Under the pieces are notes generated by a model. The model saw nothing but the letters and a program-made list of their open reading frames with translations, did not search any database and had not been told where the DNA came from. From the NCBI RefSeq assembly GCF_000003815.2, contig NC_049984.1, forward strand, positions 10,676,234 through 10,740,233: DNA of 64,000 nucleotides. Reading direction: 5' to 3'. Shown piece after piece: positions 36,532-48,899 of this stretch. A program made the translations under genes and the position numbers. Every line of letters starts with the position of its first letter. Within the stretch, counting starts at the first letter, position 1. The DNA is from Branchiostoma floridae. Taxonomy: Eukaryota > Chordata > Leptocardii > Amphioxiformes > Branchiostomatidae.

Positions 36532-37220
36532 TTACGGTTCTATAGAAAACCTATTCAGTGTCCAGCGCAAGGTGGTAGATATAATAAGGACGGAAAACAG
36601 AAAAGAAAAATTTATCGCGGAAGTAATTATTTAAGAAGTGAAGGTGAGCACAGACAACGAAGTAGACAGACACACAGACCACAGTGCGAACAACAGCTAG
36701 AGAGACAAGAAAAGGGGCAATTTACCTCAATCTTACCTCTTTTGTACCGGTCTGAACGCTGTCCTGATCAGATCTGGTTCGGAAGATTGCTGTGCGACTC
36801 CTATCCTGACAGGGTCTACTGCAAGAAGCGAAAGCGAGAAGTGTGAATTTACAACGTTTTTACATGTTATTACCAACCCACAAGGGTTGTAAATGATGAC
36901 AAATTTACGGCCGTTGTCTCGGCAGTTTGACAGGTAGGCATGTTAACTAAGTCTCTACAAAGCCACATCTTTGTACCATCAAACTAGAATGGACGCATTC
37001 CGAAGAAAATGAAAGAAGCCTAGCTTGAGGCAGCGAGTCCTGCATAGTATCAATTGTGTGCTAGGATATAGGATTTCATTCAACAAGACAGAAATATAGG
37101 GACGTTTCGCTGAGGTTTAATGACTCCAATTTATCATTAACGAAAGTTTTAAAGAGCTGCGATAACCTCAAACATTTTTTAGAACACTAGGCCTCACACA
37201 ACACGACTATGCGACGAGTC

Positions 37221-37849
37221 TCAAGTTTTGGAAGAGAGGTTGTCCTCACCCTTTTCTGCTGTTGGGGAGGACGGTCTGGGCGCTCCTGTGTGTTCAGATT
37301 TGGAGAGAGGCGACGTTCCCGCCGGTGAGCTCCGAATCAAAGATCCGGCAGAGTACATTCCCGATAGAGTCACAGTGGAAGGCGGTTGCATCCGCAGTGG
37401 CTGTGAAAATCCATTCAGTCCGCTCACCCACCGCTGAAAGTTGGCTACAGAGTCGTACGGCCTGTCGTACGGTCTGTGCCGGGAGAACAAGCTGTGTGAT
37501 AGTCCGGTGGTCACGGCTGTTCTGGGAGCGTCCGGGCGCGCCGTCGGGCCGCTGCTGCTGGTCGCCGTGTCCGCGAGCGACCAAATTTTGGGTTTGGGTG
37601 CCACTGGGGGTGGCGAGTTCGTGGACGGGCTCGACGCTTGTGTTTCTCTCTGTCTCTGTATTTCACGAGTGTTGTCTTCGGTGGACTCCGAAGGAATTGT
37701 GCGGTGCTGCGGTGGGGATATGTCCGAACTGGAGCCAGTTTTGCGCTCATAATATTCATTGTCCTTGCTTTCCTCGCCCGGTGTTGTGGAATCTTCAAAA
37801 ACTTTGTCGTCGTCGACGTCAATATCGTCCAAATCCACGTCCTCTACAT
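37221..37849 (-). CDS. Irx: Irx coding exon 5 (terminal)
   Basis: From the acceptor CCCTACAG to the stop TGA at 37223-37221. It encodes Asp245 (split) to residue 453: acidic [14 protein letters not shown], a Pro/Ser-rich region, [20 protein letters not shown], and a Ser/Pro-rich tail ending NLSSKT. The antisense strand happens to be open for 197 residues; that is a shadow. Confidence 0.93.
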
Positions 37850-39342
37850 CTGTAGGGACCACAAATGGAAATCATATTATTAATAGTGGTAAACATACCA
37901 GACATAGGTTAATTACAAAAAGGTCGATCCACATAAAATATTTACCGCTGTACTGGAGCCCGTGCTCACAGCTGGGTCACAAATGATGCGAACCGATTTG
38001 GTTCCTAGCTTTACACACTGTCTTTAAACTTCAGTTGAGGAACACATAACACAGGGCTGCCTACTAACACTTCTAACCGTGACCCACCTTTGTCGCTACC
38101 GTGCCTGTCCCCGTCGCGACCCTCTCTCTCCGTGTCCTCGTCCCCTTCGATGTCGCTCCCCTCGCCACCTTCTGAGTCCCCGCTTCTATTCCGCGGTGAC
38201 CAGGTCATTTTGTTTTCCTTCTTGAGTCTCCTCCTGGCGTTCGCGAACCATGTGGACACCTGAGTTAGAGTCATTTTGGTGATGATGGCGAGCATGATCT
38301 TCTCGCCCTTGGTGGGGTACGGGTTCTTCCTGTGCTCCATGAGCCAGGCCTTCAGTGTGGCTGTGGTCTCTCTGGTGGCGTTTTTTCTCCGCGCGCCGTC
38401 CATTGCGGCATAGCTGGAACAACATAACAAAACGGTTTTACTCACTACATAAATATTCTTACGTATCGGCTCAGTTTAAGGTTTAAAAACACTTGAGAAA
38501 AACCCAATGGCATGCAGTGTTGCGCGGAGAAGAACAATGTAAAATGTAGCATACCTGCCGTAGGGGTAAGGCGCACCGCCGGCTAGAGTTGGGTCGTACG
38601 GGTAGTAGGCGGTGGGCTGCTGAAGATTTGCTCTCCAAGCCTCGGCACCTTCCTTCATGGCCTCGAACGGATTCCCCTGCACAGAACGGTCAAACACAAC
38701 GTTAGGAACACGGGTGCCGAGCACATGATGATTAACGGCGTCCGCCACATGGAGTAAACGGGGCCATACAAAGTCAATAGGAAGCCATACAACATTCGCA
38801 TGTGACAGAAATCCACCCATGGGGAAGTCAACCGTTTTTACTTACCAAGGGGGAGTAGAATGCGGAAGGGTCGCCACCGAAAGCAGCGATGTAGCCCTGG
38901 CCGGCGTACGGCGAGCCGTACACGCTGCTGAGGGACATCTCACCGACCCGTGGCGGCACCAGCCCGGCCACCCTGCCCTCGTACTGACAGGAGCACACGG
39001 CCTGGCCGGTGTGCGGGTCCGACATGATGGGCCGCCCGGCCTCGCAGCACGACGCGGCGTGGCTGGACATGAGCAACTGCCGTGGAGAGAGAACACAACA
39101 AAGAGTGAGTCGGGCCCGACTTCCTCGGGTCAGGCGATGCAAATGAGCAGCAAAAAATCGAAATGAGGAGGTGGTCTTATAGGTACGAGTTGCAGGGGTC
39201 GATGGGGGAGGGCAAATGGGTAAGATCACCGATTAAAATACTGCGCTACTAGAAAGTGACTCAGTGACGACTACCGGGCACCACTTACCGGAGAAGACGA
39301 CGGGTATGTGTACCCGAACTGTGCATAGGACATGCTGGACAT
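37221..39342 (-). CDS. Irx: Iroquois-class TALE homeobox transcription factor (five exons)
   Basis: Iroquois proteins are nuclear DNA-binding regulators that pattern neural, epidermal and other territories. Joining 39342-39289, 39076-38846, 38676-38555, 38413-38088 and 37849-37221 gives 453 residues. All introns are GT-AG (212, 169, 141 and 238 bp) with matching phases 0, 0, 2 and 1. The N-terminus ([10 protein letters not shown], then ASCCEAGRP) matches the family opening. The homeodomain lies at about 143-205 with the TALE loop PYP (167-169) and [13 protein letters not shown] (191-203) in helix 3. An acidic stretch follows (246-264), then the Irx-typical KPKIWSLA (330-337) and FQRWVSG (382-388). 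The start is the first ATG, preceded in frame by TGA three codons upstream. Lancelets have several Irx paralogues; I cannot say which this is. Residue 161 is Met where the family usually has a polar residue. Confidence 0.96.
38088..38413 (-). CDS. Irx: Irx coding exon 4 (homeobox)
   Basis: 326 nt from the acceptor TTGTTCCAG to the donor GTGGGT. It contains the whole homeodomain and the following Ser/Glu/Asp/Arg-rich linker. It begins with the last base of Ser136 and ends with the first base of Asp245, which is completed by exon 5. Confidence 0.97.
38555..38676 (-). CDS. Irx: Irx coding exon 3
   Basis: 122 nt from the acceptor TTCTGTGCAG to the donor GTATGC, phase 0 in and phase 2 out. It encodes residues 96-135 plus two bases of Ser136, rich in Tyr, Pro and Ala (AYYPYDP, PYPYG) and leading into the homeodomain. 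Confidence 0.92.
38846..39076 (-). CDS. Irx: Irx coding exon 2
   Basis: Seventy-seven codons between the acceptor ...CCACGGCAG and the donor GTAAGT, both phase 0. It carries the conserved CCE(A/S)GRP segment, a Tyr/Gly-rich stretch and DPSAFYSPL, as in the N-terminal half of other Irx proteins. Confidence 0.93.
39289..39342 (-). CDS. Irx: Irx coding exon 1
   Basis: Eighteen codons from the ATG at 39342-39340, ending CCG before the donor GTAAGT. It encodes the conserved MSYxQFGYxYP-type N-terminus. The in-frame upstream TGA fixes the start. Ends in phase 0. Confidence 0.93.
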
Positions 39343-40002
39343 GTTTCCTCACACTCAACACTCTCCAGAGTAGAATTCCCTAACCAGCGGCACTTGAACG
39401 TGTCACCGGCTTGGCTTCCAAGAGTTGTGGTTCTCGTGAGGTAGGCCGATTATGGGGAGCCCTCGGTGTACGGTCTATACCTCACGGCGAGATAAGTCGA
39501 ACTGATGCCTATCAACCCGAGAAGGCTGCAAAATACGCGCAGCGCGCCGGTGTTGATTTACAATGTAAACGATCGCTGTCGGTGCTCCTCACGCCGCACT
39601 ACACAGGGGCATCTTGGGTCCCAAGAACACGGCCAGGCGACTATGGGGATGGGGGGAGTTAACTAGTAGGGGTGCACGGCCTCCGACCCTCTCACAACAG
39701 TGGCCTGTCTCCCTGTGGTGTCGACATGCCTTACGTCACGAGGACAAGGGTCTGACATGACAGTTCCGCTTAACTTCGCCAATCGTATTAATTTATGTAC
39801 AACCCAAAACATTGGCGGACGCGCCAAAATGACTGGCAGGCGATGAGTTGTTAACATTCATTTATTGTGCATGACAAGCAGGGAACAGACGACGGGGACA
39901 ATGAGGCCCCGCCTCGGTGGGTGTGGGACCACTTCTGCTGATTGGCATTGTCTTGCTGGATCAGGCAGACGCCTCAGATAATCCAAGAGTCTTACTGTTG
40001 AG
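39343..40002 (-). other. Predicted Irx 5' leader
   Basis: Region between the ATG and a transcription start expected about 30 bp below the TATA box at 40034-40027. It is CpG-containing and without another ATG-initiated gene. An extra non-coding 5' exon or a start nearer the ATG cannot be excluded. Confidence 0.35.
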
Positions 40003-40026
40003 AAGGTAGGATAGGACGGTGCTTGA

Positions 40027-40034
40027 CTTTTATA
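40027..40034 (-). promoter_or_regulatory. Candidate Irx TATA box
   Basis: The minus strand reads GGAGTATAAAAGTC, a strong TATA box in the Irx orientation, with an inverted CCAAT (40185-40181) about 150 bp further upstream. It predicts transcription starting near 40000. Assignment to Irx rests on orientation and proximity. Confidence 0.45.
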
Positions 40035-40180
40035 CTCCAACCACACTCCGTTGGCCCTCTACTACAATGTAAAATGTTTCGATGGGAAGGTGGCAGAAAC
40101 GCTGCAGTACTAGGCCTCCCGGCAGAGGGCAGTGCGCAATTGTCTGCTACGAGTTTAGTCCCTAGGGTTGGACGGCTCGG

Positions 40181-40185
40181 ATTGG
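40181..40185 (-). promoter_or_regulatory. CCAAT box upstream of the candidate TATA box
   Basis: ATTGG on the + strand, in context GCGGCCAATCC on the gene strand, about 150 bp upstream of TATAAAAG. Confidence 0.3.
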
Positions 40186-40190
40186 CCGCT

Positions 40191-43100
40191 ACTGGGACAT
40201 CTGCGCAGAGTGCGTGGCTTGTGTTGACCAATAAGTGTCCTGTTTACTGTAGCCACACGACAAGGAGCCGTGGGGCACGTTCTGTTGATTTGCAGCCTGT
40301 TGGAAAATAACGGCTTGAAACTAAATTTTGTCGCATTTGTTGTCCCACACTCCGACGCTGAACTCCGTACAAGGCGTTGTCGACAAGGTGTGAACAAATT
40401 AACTGACGCGTCAGTTTATCTTTCTCCATTAAACAGTACCAAAATTACCCCCCTCATTATGACTTGACACCTTCTCAACTACGTGTGAAGTCATAACATT
40501 TTGTTGTCCGCGCCCCTTGATACATACAAATTGGCGCAAACAAAACAAATGCGTGTGTCCAAAAGGAGCTTTTTTGTAAATCTAATTAACACTTTTTGTT
40601 GTAGTTAACTAGATCCATTTGCAGAAATGGCAGCCATGATCAATCACAGGCTTATCCCAGAGGCGATCTGACAGGAGGTCTTGACAGCAGTAGAGAGGGT
40701 TCATCTCCTTTCTTTGGAGGTTCATCCTGTATCAAACTATAAACGACCTCATTGCCTTTGTAGCTGGAGGGAAATTTGGGATGAGCTGTGTCTCATCTCA
40801 GTGATGTACCCGGCAGGGCACGGTAGACTGATGACACTGTTGACGGTGGAGACGCCCGTGTCAGCGGTTTGTAGAGGTGTGCGCTGACTTCCTCCGGGCG
40901 CTTCTGTAGATTGACAAAATCAGGTAAAAAATGGCCGCATTTGCCGAAATTAATTAGCTCAGAATTTTTTGGTAGCCAATAAGCCGGGAGTGGTTCTAAC
41001 CATATAACCAGGTTGATGTATGACTAAGGTTTGACCAAAAGAAATCCTCTCAAGCCTCAGATGCCACGTCCTACCAAGCGCTTCTTTCAATCTCGCGATG
41101 CCAATCGCGGGGAAATATGATTAATATGCACCGCGGAAATAACGATACACATCGTACGCACGGCGAGATGTAATTGCGATCGATTACTGCCGATTAATAT
41201 GTCGCGGGCTCACGGGCAAATTCGGTTTGGTGTAGCCTGGCGTGGCCGCCTTTTGTCAACACGCTGTCGGCCTGTCACTGGGACATGTAAAGATTTTCAT
41301 GACCCTTTTTCCAGCATGCCATCTTTTTTTTCAGTAGCTGCTGTCAATGGGCTTGTTGTAGGGGTGACGGACAATGGAACTGTTTTTAAGTAATCGTATG
41401 CATCTGGCAAGTAGGAGCATAGTAAGTACCAAGAGTACAAGTCTACGTTTACGGCTATAAACAATACGAGGCCCACTATTTTTAGCGCATCTCCTTACAA
41501 TGTCATGCTCTTAGGAGGACTTTGAATGTCTTGAAAGGCACGATCCCACTTCGAGGGGGTACCAAACTTGTTACAAAACACGGCACAAACACTGATACTT
41601 TCCGCTCGGGTAACACGGGGTCCCCGTGGGGTTGGCAAAACTCCGCTCCCGTTACACCCACTCTGTGTCCCGCCGCCTCCCCGCACACAACTCACACTAC
41701 AATAAACAGTGGTGTACATTAGTGGAGAACAATGGCGGTACAAGCGGATCGGTTTTGGTCTTCGGTGTGCTTACTGTGTCATACAAGACACTGCCGCCTC
41801 CAGGAGTCACCCATTAAAGCAGAAGGGCGTACAGTCCATCTAGTACTACAAGATAAACAAGCCGGAGGTATTTATGCTACAAATACGCATACAAGGAGGA
41901 AAACTCCAGGGTATGACTTTACGGTATCTGTTTGTGTATTGTCTACGGTTTGTAAAGCGGTGGGGCGACATTCACCTGTGCCCCGGTGTCGGATATCCCC
42001 TCCCCAGCGCGGCCAGGTTCCGTGTCAGTCCCCCGAAGATAATCCAACGGGAGTTCGATCGCCCGCCGATTAAAAGCGAAGGGTCCGACGGGGTCAGCTA
42101 CAATCCTGTTTTTCTTTGGGATTCGTTCAGCAACACGATCTTCCACGGGACAGTGAATGGGTCGGATTGGGGAAAACGAGGATTAGAAATCAATTGTCGA
42201 CCTGACCTTTTGTGTGCTTACAGAATGTAGGGACCGCGCTGAGCCATGTTTATAAACAGATTTGCCAGGCTGCGTCTGCCGCTGAAAGAACTGTTGCTAT
42301 TCGGCTGTAACCACGCCCTCCCCCAACAAGAACTTATGTTCGTGGATACAGCCACTGTCTACACGACACTTCAGGTTCCACGACACTGTCTTGAGCTGTG
42401 TCATCTCCTTAAAGTCTTTGTAGGATAACCCTTGTTCAGCAAGGAAATTCAATCTGTACCAGAAAAGAAACTCCTCACAGATCCATGTTTTTTGCCTGTT
42501 GTCCCCCATCACACAGTGCTTACATGTCAATCCTCTTTCTTTTTATAACTAAGTACGTCCTACCAAGGCATGGTTGTTTAGTATAAACTATATACACTTG
42601 TATCTGATACCCTTTGTCCAAAATCGTGTAATGCAATAAAGCTATAATTGATTTGTGGAGCTTGCTACCCTGGATAATGGACGTGACAACAATGGACTTA
42701 ACCCGCTGACCCGCGTTAACGAGAGCCGTACACAAGTAACATACCTGGGACGCAGGAGACACCTGTTACTCGTGATGGGTGGCTGAACTGCCACCACTGT
42801 GAGTCATACAGAAACTTCTAGAGTGTATCTTCGAACTTAGCTGACAGATACGCAATGCCTTTGAACATGCTGAGCGTAATAATATAGATGTAAAAGTTGT
42901 GGAAAAACTTTTTTCTAATTGAAGAATTCTTCATTTTGTCGTGATTACAGTTTTTTTTACGTTGATTGGTTTAACTGCTTTGGTATACTAAGACATCTGC
43001 ATAAAATGCTGGGAAAGAAAGTGACCCACCGCACCCCTACACTTCAAGGGATGGGGTGGTCATGGGAAAGGGAAGGGGCAGCATCTTTGTGGTATATGAC

Positions 43101-44682
43101 CTGGTGTTACGATTCTTGTCAGCTAGTTCACAAGGTGCGATCCCTTTAAAAACTACAGGGCGGAAGAAGTGAATAAAAGAGTCAGCTTCTGCTTACATCT
43201 TCACGAGATGGCGTGTCTTTTGAGGTCTCCTAGAGTTACGACTAGTTACACAGTTACAGTTTCAGTCACATTCTGTTCAGTTTCAAAAGAGCGCAACGGA
43301 GTCGTGCGGCACGGGGCCGCGAGGCGGCAGGGGTCGCGGCGAGACCCTTGAAATTAAATCGGGCCGAACCGTCGGGCAAGGTACAGGTTAAGTCGCCCGC
43401 TTCCGTTTTACAAAGCGGCGGCCATGCGCCATTGCAAGTCTCTGTAAACTCACGCGGATTTTTGGACTTGCAAACAAAACACGATCCTGGTGGGAGTAAG
43501 CAGAATGTGTGCAGGCCACGACAAGATCAACAATGGGGGTAAACGAGGGGTGCACGATAGTCTTCTAGATATTCCAATAATCGGACTTTTAAGATCTTTG
43601 GCGATCGCGGGTACCGCTTGTTATCTGATGAAGGATGACGACATTTTCAAACCAGACTCAGAGCTTTTTTTCAATTTTTTTCATCCCTGACATACCGGAA
43701 AATATCAAGTTGTCGCACAAGAATTTTAATAAGACAGAGTATAGCATGCAGGCAATAAAATCGCCAATTCCCTGTAGTATGAAACTGCTGTTAATGCACT
43801 TTTGAAACTATCAACCTTACACGTAGCGGCATTGTGAAAAAAAATTTGGGTCAACAAAGAAACATTTCATATCTTGTTAACTCGATCATGTTACCTCGAT
43901 ATTGTTAACTCGATCGGACAGGTGTTCGTCAGAATGTGGCGAATGATTGTATCAATGGAAATTAAGTGGAAGTGCAAGCAAGTGCTTCGGAAAACTCCGT
44001 AAACCCAGTATTAAAAAACAATGATTCAAGAGGAGGCTTTGAAGTCAAGAAAGTGTCCCAAATTATGCACAACAATTCCACCTGAGGCTATTGTTGGCTT
44101 ATTCAATATAAAGTGGTATTCCAGATGAACGCACCGACGCACAATGTTGCAATGATACATTCTCGCATAGTTTGGGACCTTCGCTACATCCTGCAGACAT
44201 CTAAATTAGGCGCGCACTTGTCGGCCTGATCACCGCCATCCTTCCAGCCCTCAGGCTGAATTCTTCCCGCTGCTGCTTGCAATCTTTGCTTTATACAACA
44301 TGAACTTCTGAATAATCATGCAAAGATTGACGTGTTATGCGTATCCATATCCAGTTGTCAAAGTTTGAAGAAAGGTGGACATAGTGCACTAAGACCGAAT
44401 GTGAGTTTTCAAGGTTCAGAGAAAGGTATAACAACAACGTAGAGGCTTGAATTTTTTTTCGATAAAGTGAATATCATGTTCTTTTTAGTAACTTGTATGT
44501 TCTTTTTGTCTTAGCAACTTCGCCATGAAGTCTTTATGGTAGTCGGCAGCTGCAGCCATCTTCTTTTTGTGCGGCGACAGAAGTTTTATATCCGTCATCA
44601 TTGACATTAGCAGCAATGGTTTGAACACCGCTACGAATCCCTGTTTCCCACAAATCACTGACATATTTCTCTGGCGACCCAG
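40191..44682. other. Irx upstream DNA without recognisable genes
   Basis: CpG-rich non-coding DNA. Open frames such as 41874-42230 (+) have no recognisable domain and overlap others. A candidate enhancer near 41.1 kb is listed separately. Confidence 0.45.
41090..41215. promoter_or_regulatory. Candidate enhancer with twin GATTAATATG sites
   Basis: GATTAATATG occurs at 41119-41128 and again at 41192-41201, each followed within a few bases by a CGCGG stretch. Between them lie TAATTGCGATCGATTAC and further ATTA-type homeodomain cores. It is about 1.1 kb upstream of the candidate Irx promoter. The texture resembles conserved developmental enhancers, but conservation cannot be tested here. Confidence 0.3.
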
Positions 44683-44859
44683 CCAGATAGTAATCTGGAA
44701 AGCATCCGAGACATGATGGTCGCGTTCCGCGCTGCCATGGCGTTGTCGCGGGCCGTGAAAGTAGAGCCTCCCCAGGGCACGGGCACCAGGATGCGGGCTC
44801 ACAAGGAGCTCCTGTCTGATCTGTGTCTCACCGCTAAGTCCGTAATTATTGCTGATGAG
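44683..44859 (+). CDS. Orphan candidate exon, unknown protein
   Basis: A 177-bp, 59-codon stretch between a plausible acceptor (TTTCTCTGGCGACCCAG) and a strong donor (GATGAG|GTGAGG), both phase 0. The peptide starts PDSNLESIRDMMVAFRAAMA and ends LTAKSVIIADE, with a balanced, helix-like composition. I do not recognise the family, and no partner exon was found in the window. The opposite strand is also open over 141 residues (44910-44485), which weakens the case. It could be a single exon of a gene with long introns, an old pseudogene, or chance. Confidence 0.33.
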
Positions 44860-47800
44860 GTGAGGGTATACGTTACAAATTGGAATTTCTTGCAAACACC
44901 ATAACTCCACTATCGTTTCATAATCTAGCGGGGGACTCTGGAGTTGATTACCGAGTGTAGGGCAGCTGAGCCGGGGTTTGGCTCGGTGGTATGTTTGTTT
45001 ACTTTAGCTTCACGCCCCTAATTTTGGAAAACAATCGTGCATGGGGTACAAATTGATGAACGGAGAAGTATTTAAAAGATCATCAATCTGCTCTTGACGA
45101 GTCTTGGCTTGCGACAGATGCCGCTACTGTATCTCACGTCTTTGACATCCGTGATTGCCAGTACCAAGACTGAAAGAACTTTGTATACGGGGTGTAAATT
45201 AATTGTTTAAGTTTCAACACTGTCTTGCACAGCACACTCTGAGGCATACTCGATTCCTCATTTCTCCACCCCAGATGGATACAACAACACAAACATCACA
45301 TACATATGACCTTTGGCCTTTCAATTGTTTGAAAGTACTTCACCTATGCGCCATCAGTCTTGATATTCCAGACAAAGAGGATCCTTTTCACACAACACAA
45401 CACATACATCATTGCGTTGTACGTTTCCACAAACCTAAGACTGACATATTGTATTACCATGGCAACAAGGTGAATAGAACAACGATGATGTCATCATGTT
45501 GTCCGAGGTCATGGTCATTTCTGTCTGCCCACTATCCCATTAGGTAGATGAGTAGGTTTAGCCGGAAACTATTGTGGTTCGTCCTGTTATGTATCAGTGT
45601 AAACTACAATGTCTATCGGACCCGAGTAGTGGGTTAGGACCTAAAGCGGATGATATCCTGCTCGGAATTTTCCCCACATCCGTAAGCGCACCTCCCCTTA
45701 CACGTCCGCAAAGGAACTAGGGGGTCATAGGGGACTAATAGTTACATATTCTTGACTTGAACTTGGCAAATCTTACCTACACCTCCCCACCCCTACCCGA
45801 ACGCCTGTACCCGGCACTGGACCGAGTGGACGGGGTTGCGGTGAAACTGGGTGAAACCTATGGGAATGTTTAATATCAATGAAGCGTGCAAAAGTACACA
45901 GTAAATACAGTGCATGGAGGTATATTAGCCCCTTCTCTCCTGACGGACAGAACCAACTGCATGCCCCGTGCAATATGGCTCCAATCACGCGTCCAAAGGC
46001 AACAAATTTGCGGCGATGTCAGACATCTACCGGTGGGCAAAGTGCATTCCTCTGGACTTCTCCCCAAACTGTTGACAGTTCCGTCAAACTTTTCTTTCCG
46101 CCACTGGAAAGTCAAGTTTATGTAGGGCGGCGGCGCGGAACAGGTTTACCAGTGTGGACATTAAACAGAAGGGTTCAGTAGTAAATATCTGTGGGGTGTA
46201 AGGCGCTTGTCAAGATGTGGGGTCGGGTAAAACAGAAGGGCGCTTACAACCTCGCTAAGTAAACCATCCTGCGGAACAACGAAAGATGGTTGTCAGTGGC
46301 CCTTGCTGCTTAGAAAGGTCCAGGCTCCGGGTTCACAAACAATACACTTCTGCACTGCAAATGGATTCGACTGGTTTTAATCGACGAGGCGTCCTTGAAA
46401 TTTTTGTCGCAGGTTTGTTACTCTGACTTTTGGACCTGTCAACCTGACTTGATTTGTTGGATCTGACAAGCGGAAAAACGATTTGATGGACGAGCGTTGC
46501 TGACAGCAGGTCTCCTCAGGATCGCCCGGAATGCGAGAGGTGCTACCGATTTGTTCACCTTGTTGTTTCAACTCCTCACAAACTCCAAGGCCTGGCAAGG
46601 TCCACGTCGTCTCTTCCGGCTAGCGTGGTCCTTCAATCTGCGTGTTGTTTGCGTCTATCTGTTTCGACTTTTTAACGAGACTTAACAAGGCAAATATACC
46701 ACACAGTACAGGAGTCAAGGTTCGCAGCAGTAGGCCCGCGTCACGGGCGAGGTTTAAAACGGTTCCAACTCCTGGTACGTGTTAGGCACTGGCGTCGGCT
46801 GTCTGCGGTCGCCCCGTGCCATATGGACTACATGTGTTTATAGTCAGTGATACCCAAACGCAGCCAACCCTTGGCCGCTTGACGATAACTCACTGTCTCA
46901 ATGACCTAGTCACTGGAGCTCAATCATGATGCTCCTACTAACTTCCAAAATGAAATACCAAGATTTAATAATGATGAATGATAAAATTACCAACTTTTTT
47001 GTCCGTTATGCAATTTTGTGATTGCGGTCTGTTGCCTATGTACCTTTTAAAATGTTATGTCTAGACTATATAGACTGATAGCGACAAAGTTCATCATATC
47101 TGCAGGTGACCCGAAAAAGACGTCTTGGATGACAATAAGAGAGACGGCACTTCTATAGACAGGAAGAATTTTAGGACTCATCTTTAACGCGTTCTCTGGA
47201 ACTTCTGAATGATTTTACAATTCTGTTCTTTGAGTCCTTTGATTCATCAGTGGTGGATCACATAAACAAATGCGTGGAGATGTTTTCAAACATGCGGATT
47301 ACCATTGGACGCACTATGGGATAAAACAGACGCTTTATCCATCAGTATTTCATTTTTAATTGTTTAAACATTAGGACATTGCTAGTTTTTACCTAACGAC
47401 TCCATTGAGTAGAATTGCGGCCCCTCCTCTCCTGTTTTAAAAATGGTTTCGCCCTACGGACGGCTGGACTATGCGCAGGTGGGTGGGTACAAATAAGGAC
47501 TCACGAAATACACACTGATGCTTTGGGAAAACTACATGTTTTAGATATTGATAATGCCAGTACTAGTGTGGAAAAATGTATAGGACAAAAAATAAGTAGA
47601 ATAAAATGGACATGTTTTACCCCATGCTACATATACTTGGTTTATGTACAAGGTTTATGATTTATCACTTTAATTTTAATTTCATATCTTTGCCTGCTTA
47701 GCTTTGCAACTGCTGCCTTCGAAGCTTCCTTTTCCCTCTTTCTTCCCAGCAACAAAGTTTACTTTTCGCCCTATCCTCTAAACTTATCTTAGAAACTTAA

Positions 47801-48899
47801 CTTTGTCAGTAGACACGCGAGGAGCCATTCAAGGATGTCTTACATGGCAATTTCTGAATGCATTACGTATAATCTGTGTATTTACACGTCCCACTCCGAG
47901 TCAAAACCCCCGCTAAAAGGGAGCACCTGTCGGATCGCGAGATTTCAGGCGTCAAACCTCCCCCTCTTTTAACTGATGTCGACTAAAATAACAGCTCCAA
48001 AGACCCTCTAATGCGCTGTAATAACAGAGGATTCGCCAAACAGAATTAGTGAAAATCGCATTAGCACGAATTACCGGCGTGCCGGTTAAGTTGATCGGCT
48101 TACCGGGCTGTAAGCACCCGTGTCTATCCGAGAGTCAAGCACCGCTGCGAACATTTGGATCGAACCATTTATAGATTGGCTCCAGGGAAAAGATGATAAA
48201 AAATGGGCCGTGGGCTGTGGTATACCTATAACAAAGCTGAACGTCTTTGCTGCACGTCTTTTACGATTCACGAAAGGTAGTTGAACATATATACATCATT
48301 TTCAGAAAGCGGCAAATTATTAATATCTGAATGATATGTAAAAAGACTTTTCTTCTCTTATAGTTGAGAAGAGTTGTTGTCTGTATCTTTTATGATTACA
48401 AGCAAAGGAAAATGTCTAGAACCATAGGATACACTTTACAAGATTCGATTTAATTCTTGCGTAGCGTGGGAATACCTGAACTCGTTTTATCAGGAAGAGG
48501 ATTGTAAAGCTATCCGTTATATTAGGCCCGAAACAAACGTGTGCCTTGGGACACCATTGCGTTGGTTCCGAACAGAGTGGGCGCCATCTATCACAATCCA
48601 TTGCCATTCCAAACCCCGCGATTTTCGGTGTAGCCCAAATTGTTAAAAGCCATTACTACATTACTAGCTATCCGTGTTTCTTTGTGTCCCCGTCGTTTCC
48701 ACAAAACATCCCAATTTTACGTGCAATATCGTCTACATTGCATAAAACCCCTGCTAAGATGAGCTCTCCTTGATAACGTCTAAGTCATTTAGAAATCTAA
48801 AAAGGCTGGCGCGTGGGACAAACTGATAAACAGAACTAAAAGAGAGATGGTGACTCACAACGCTCTTCACTCTCCACGATCAGCGACATTACAGTGCGT
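44860..48899. other. Intergenic DNA without recognisable genes
   Basis: No exon or transposon recognised. The segment 47880-48080 (TAATGCGCTGTAATAACAG and neighbours) has an enhancer-like texture. Confidence 0.45.

Larger units (their letters stand above)
35205..37220 (-). other. Predicted Irx 3' untranslated region
   Basis: AT-rich sequence running from just after the Irx stop codon to the predicted cleavage site about 17 nt past the distal AATAAA. The extent is inferred only from the polyadenylation signals. If the proximal signal at 36531-36526 is used, the UTR is about 0.7 kb instead of 2 kb. Confidence 0.45.

Noticed and set aside
37262-37855. 197-residue + strand frame over the last Irx exon
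   Set aside because: It is antisense to a well-supported, family-matching exon and has no domain; a shadow of biased codon use.
44485-44910. 141-residue minus-strand frame opposite the orphan exon
   Set aside because: No splice sites or domain. The + strand reading has better exon borders and a more natural peptide, though neither is proven.
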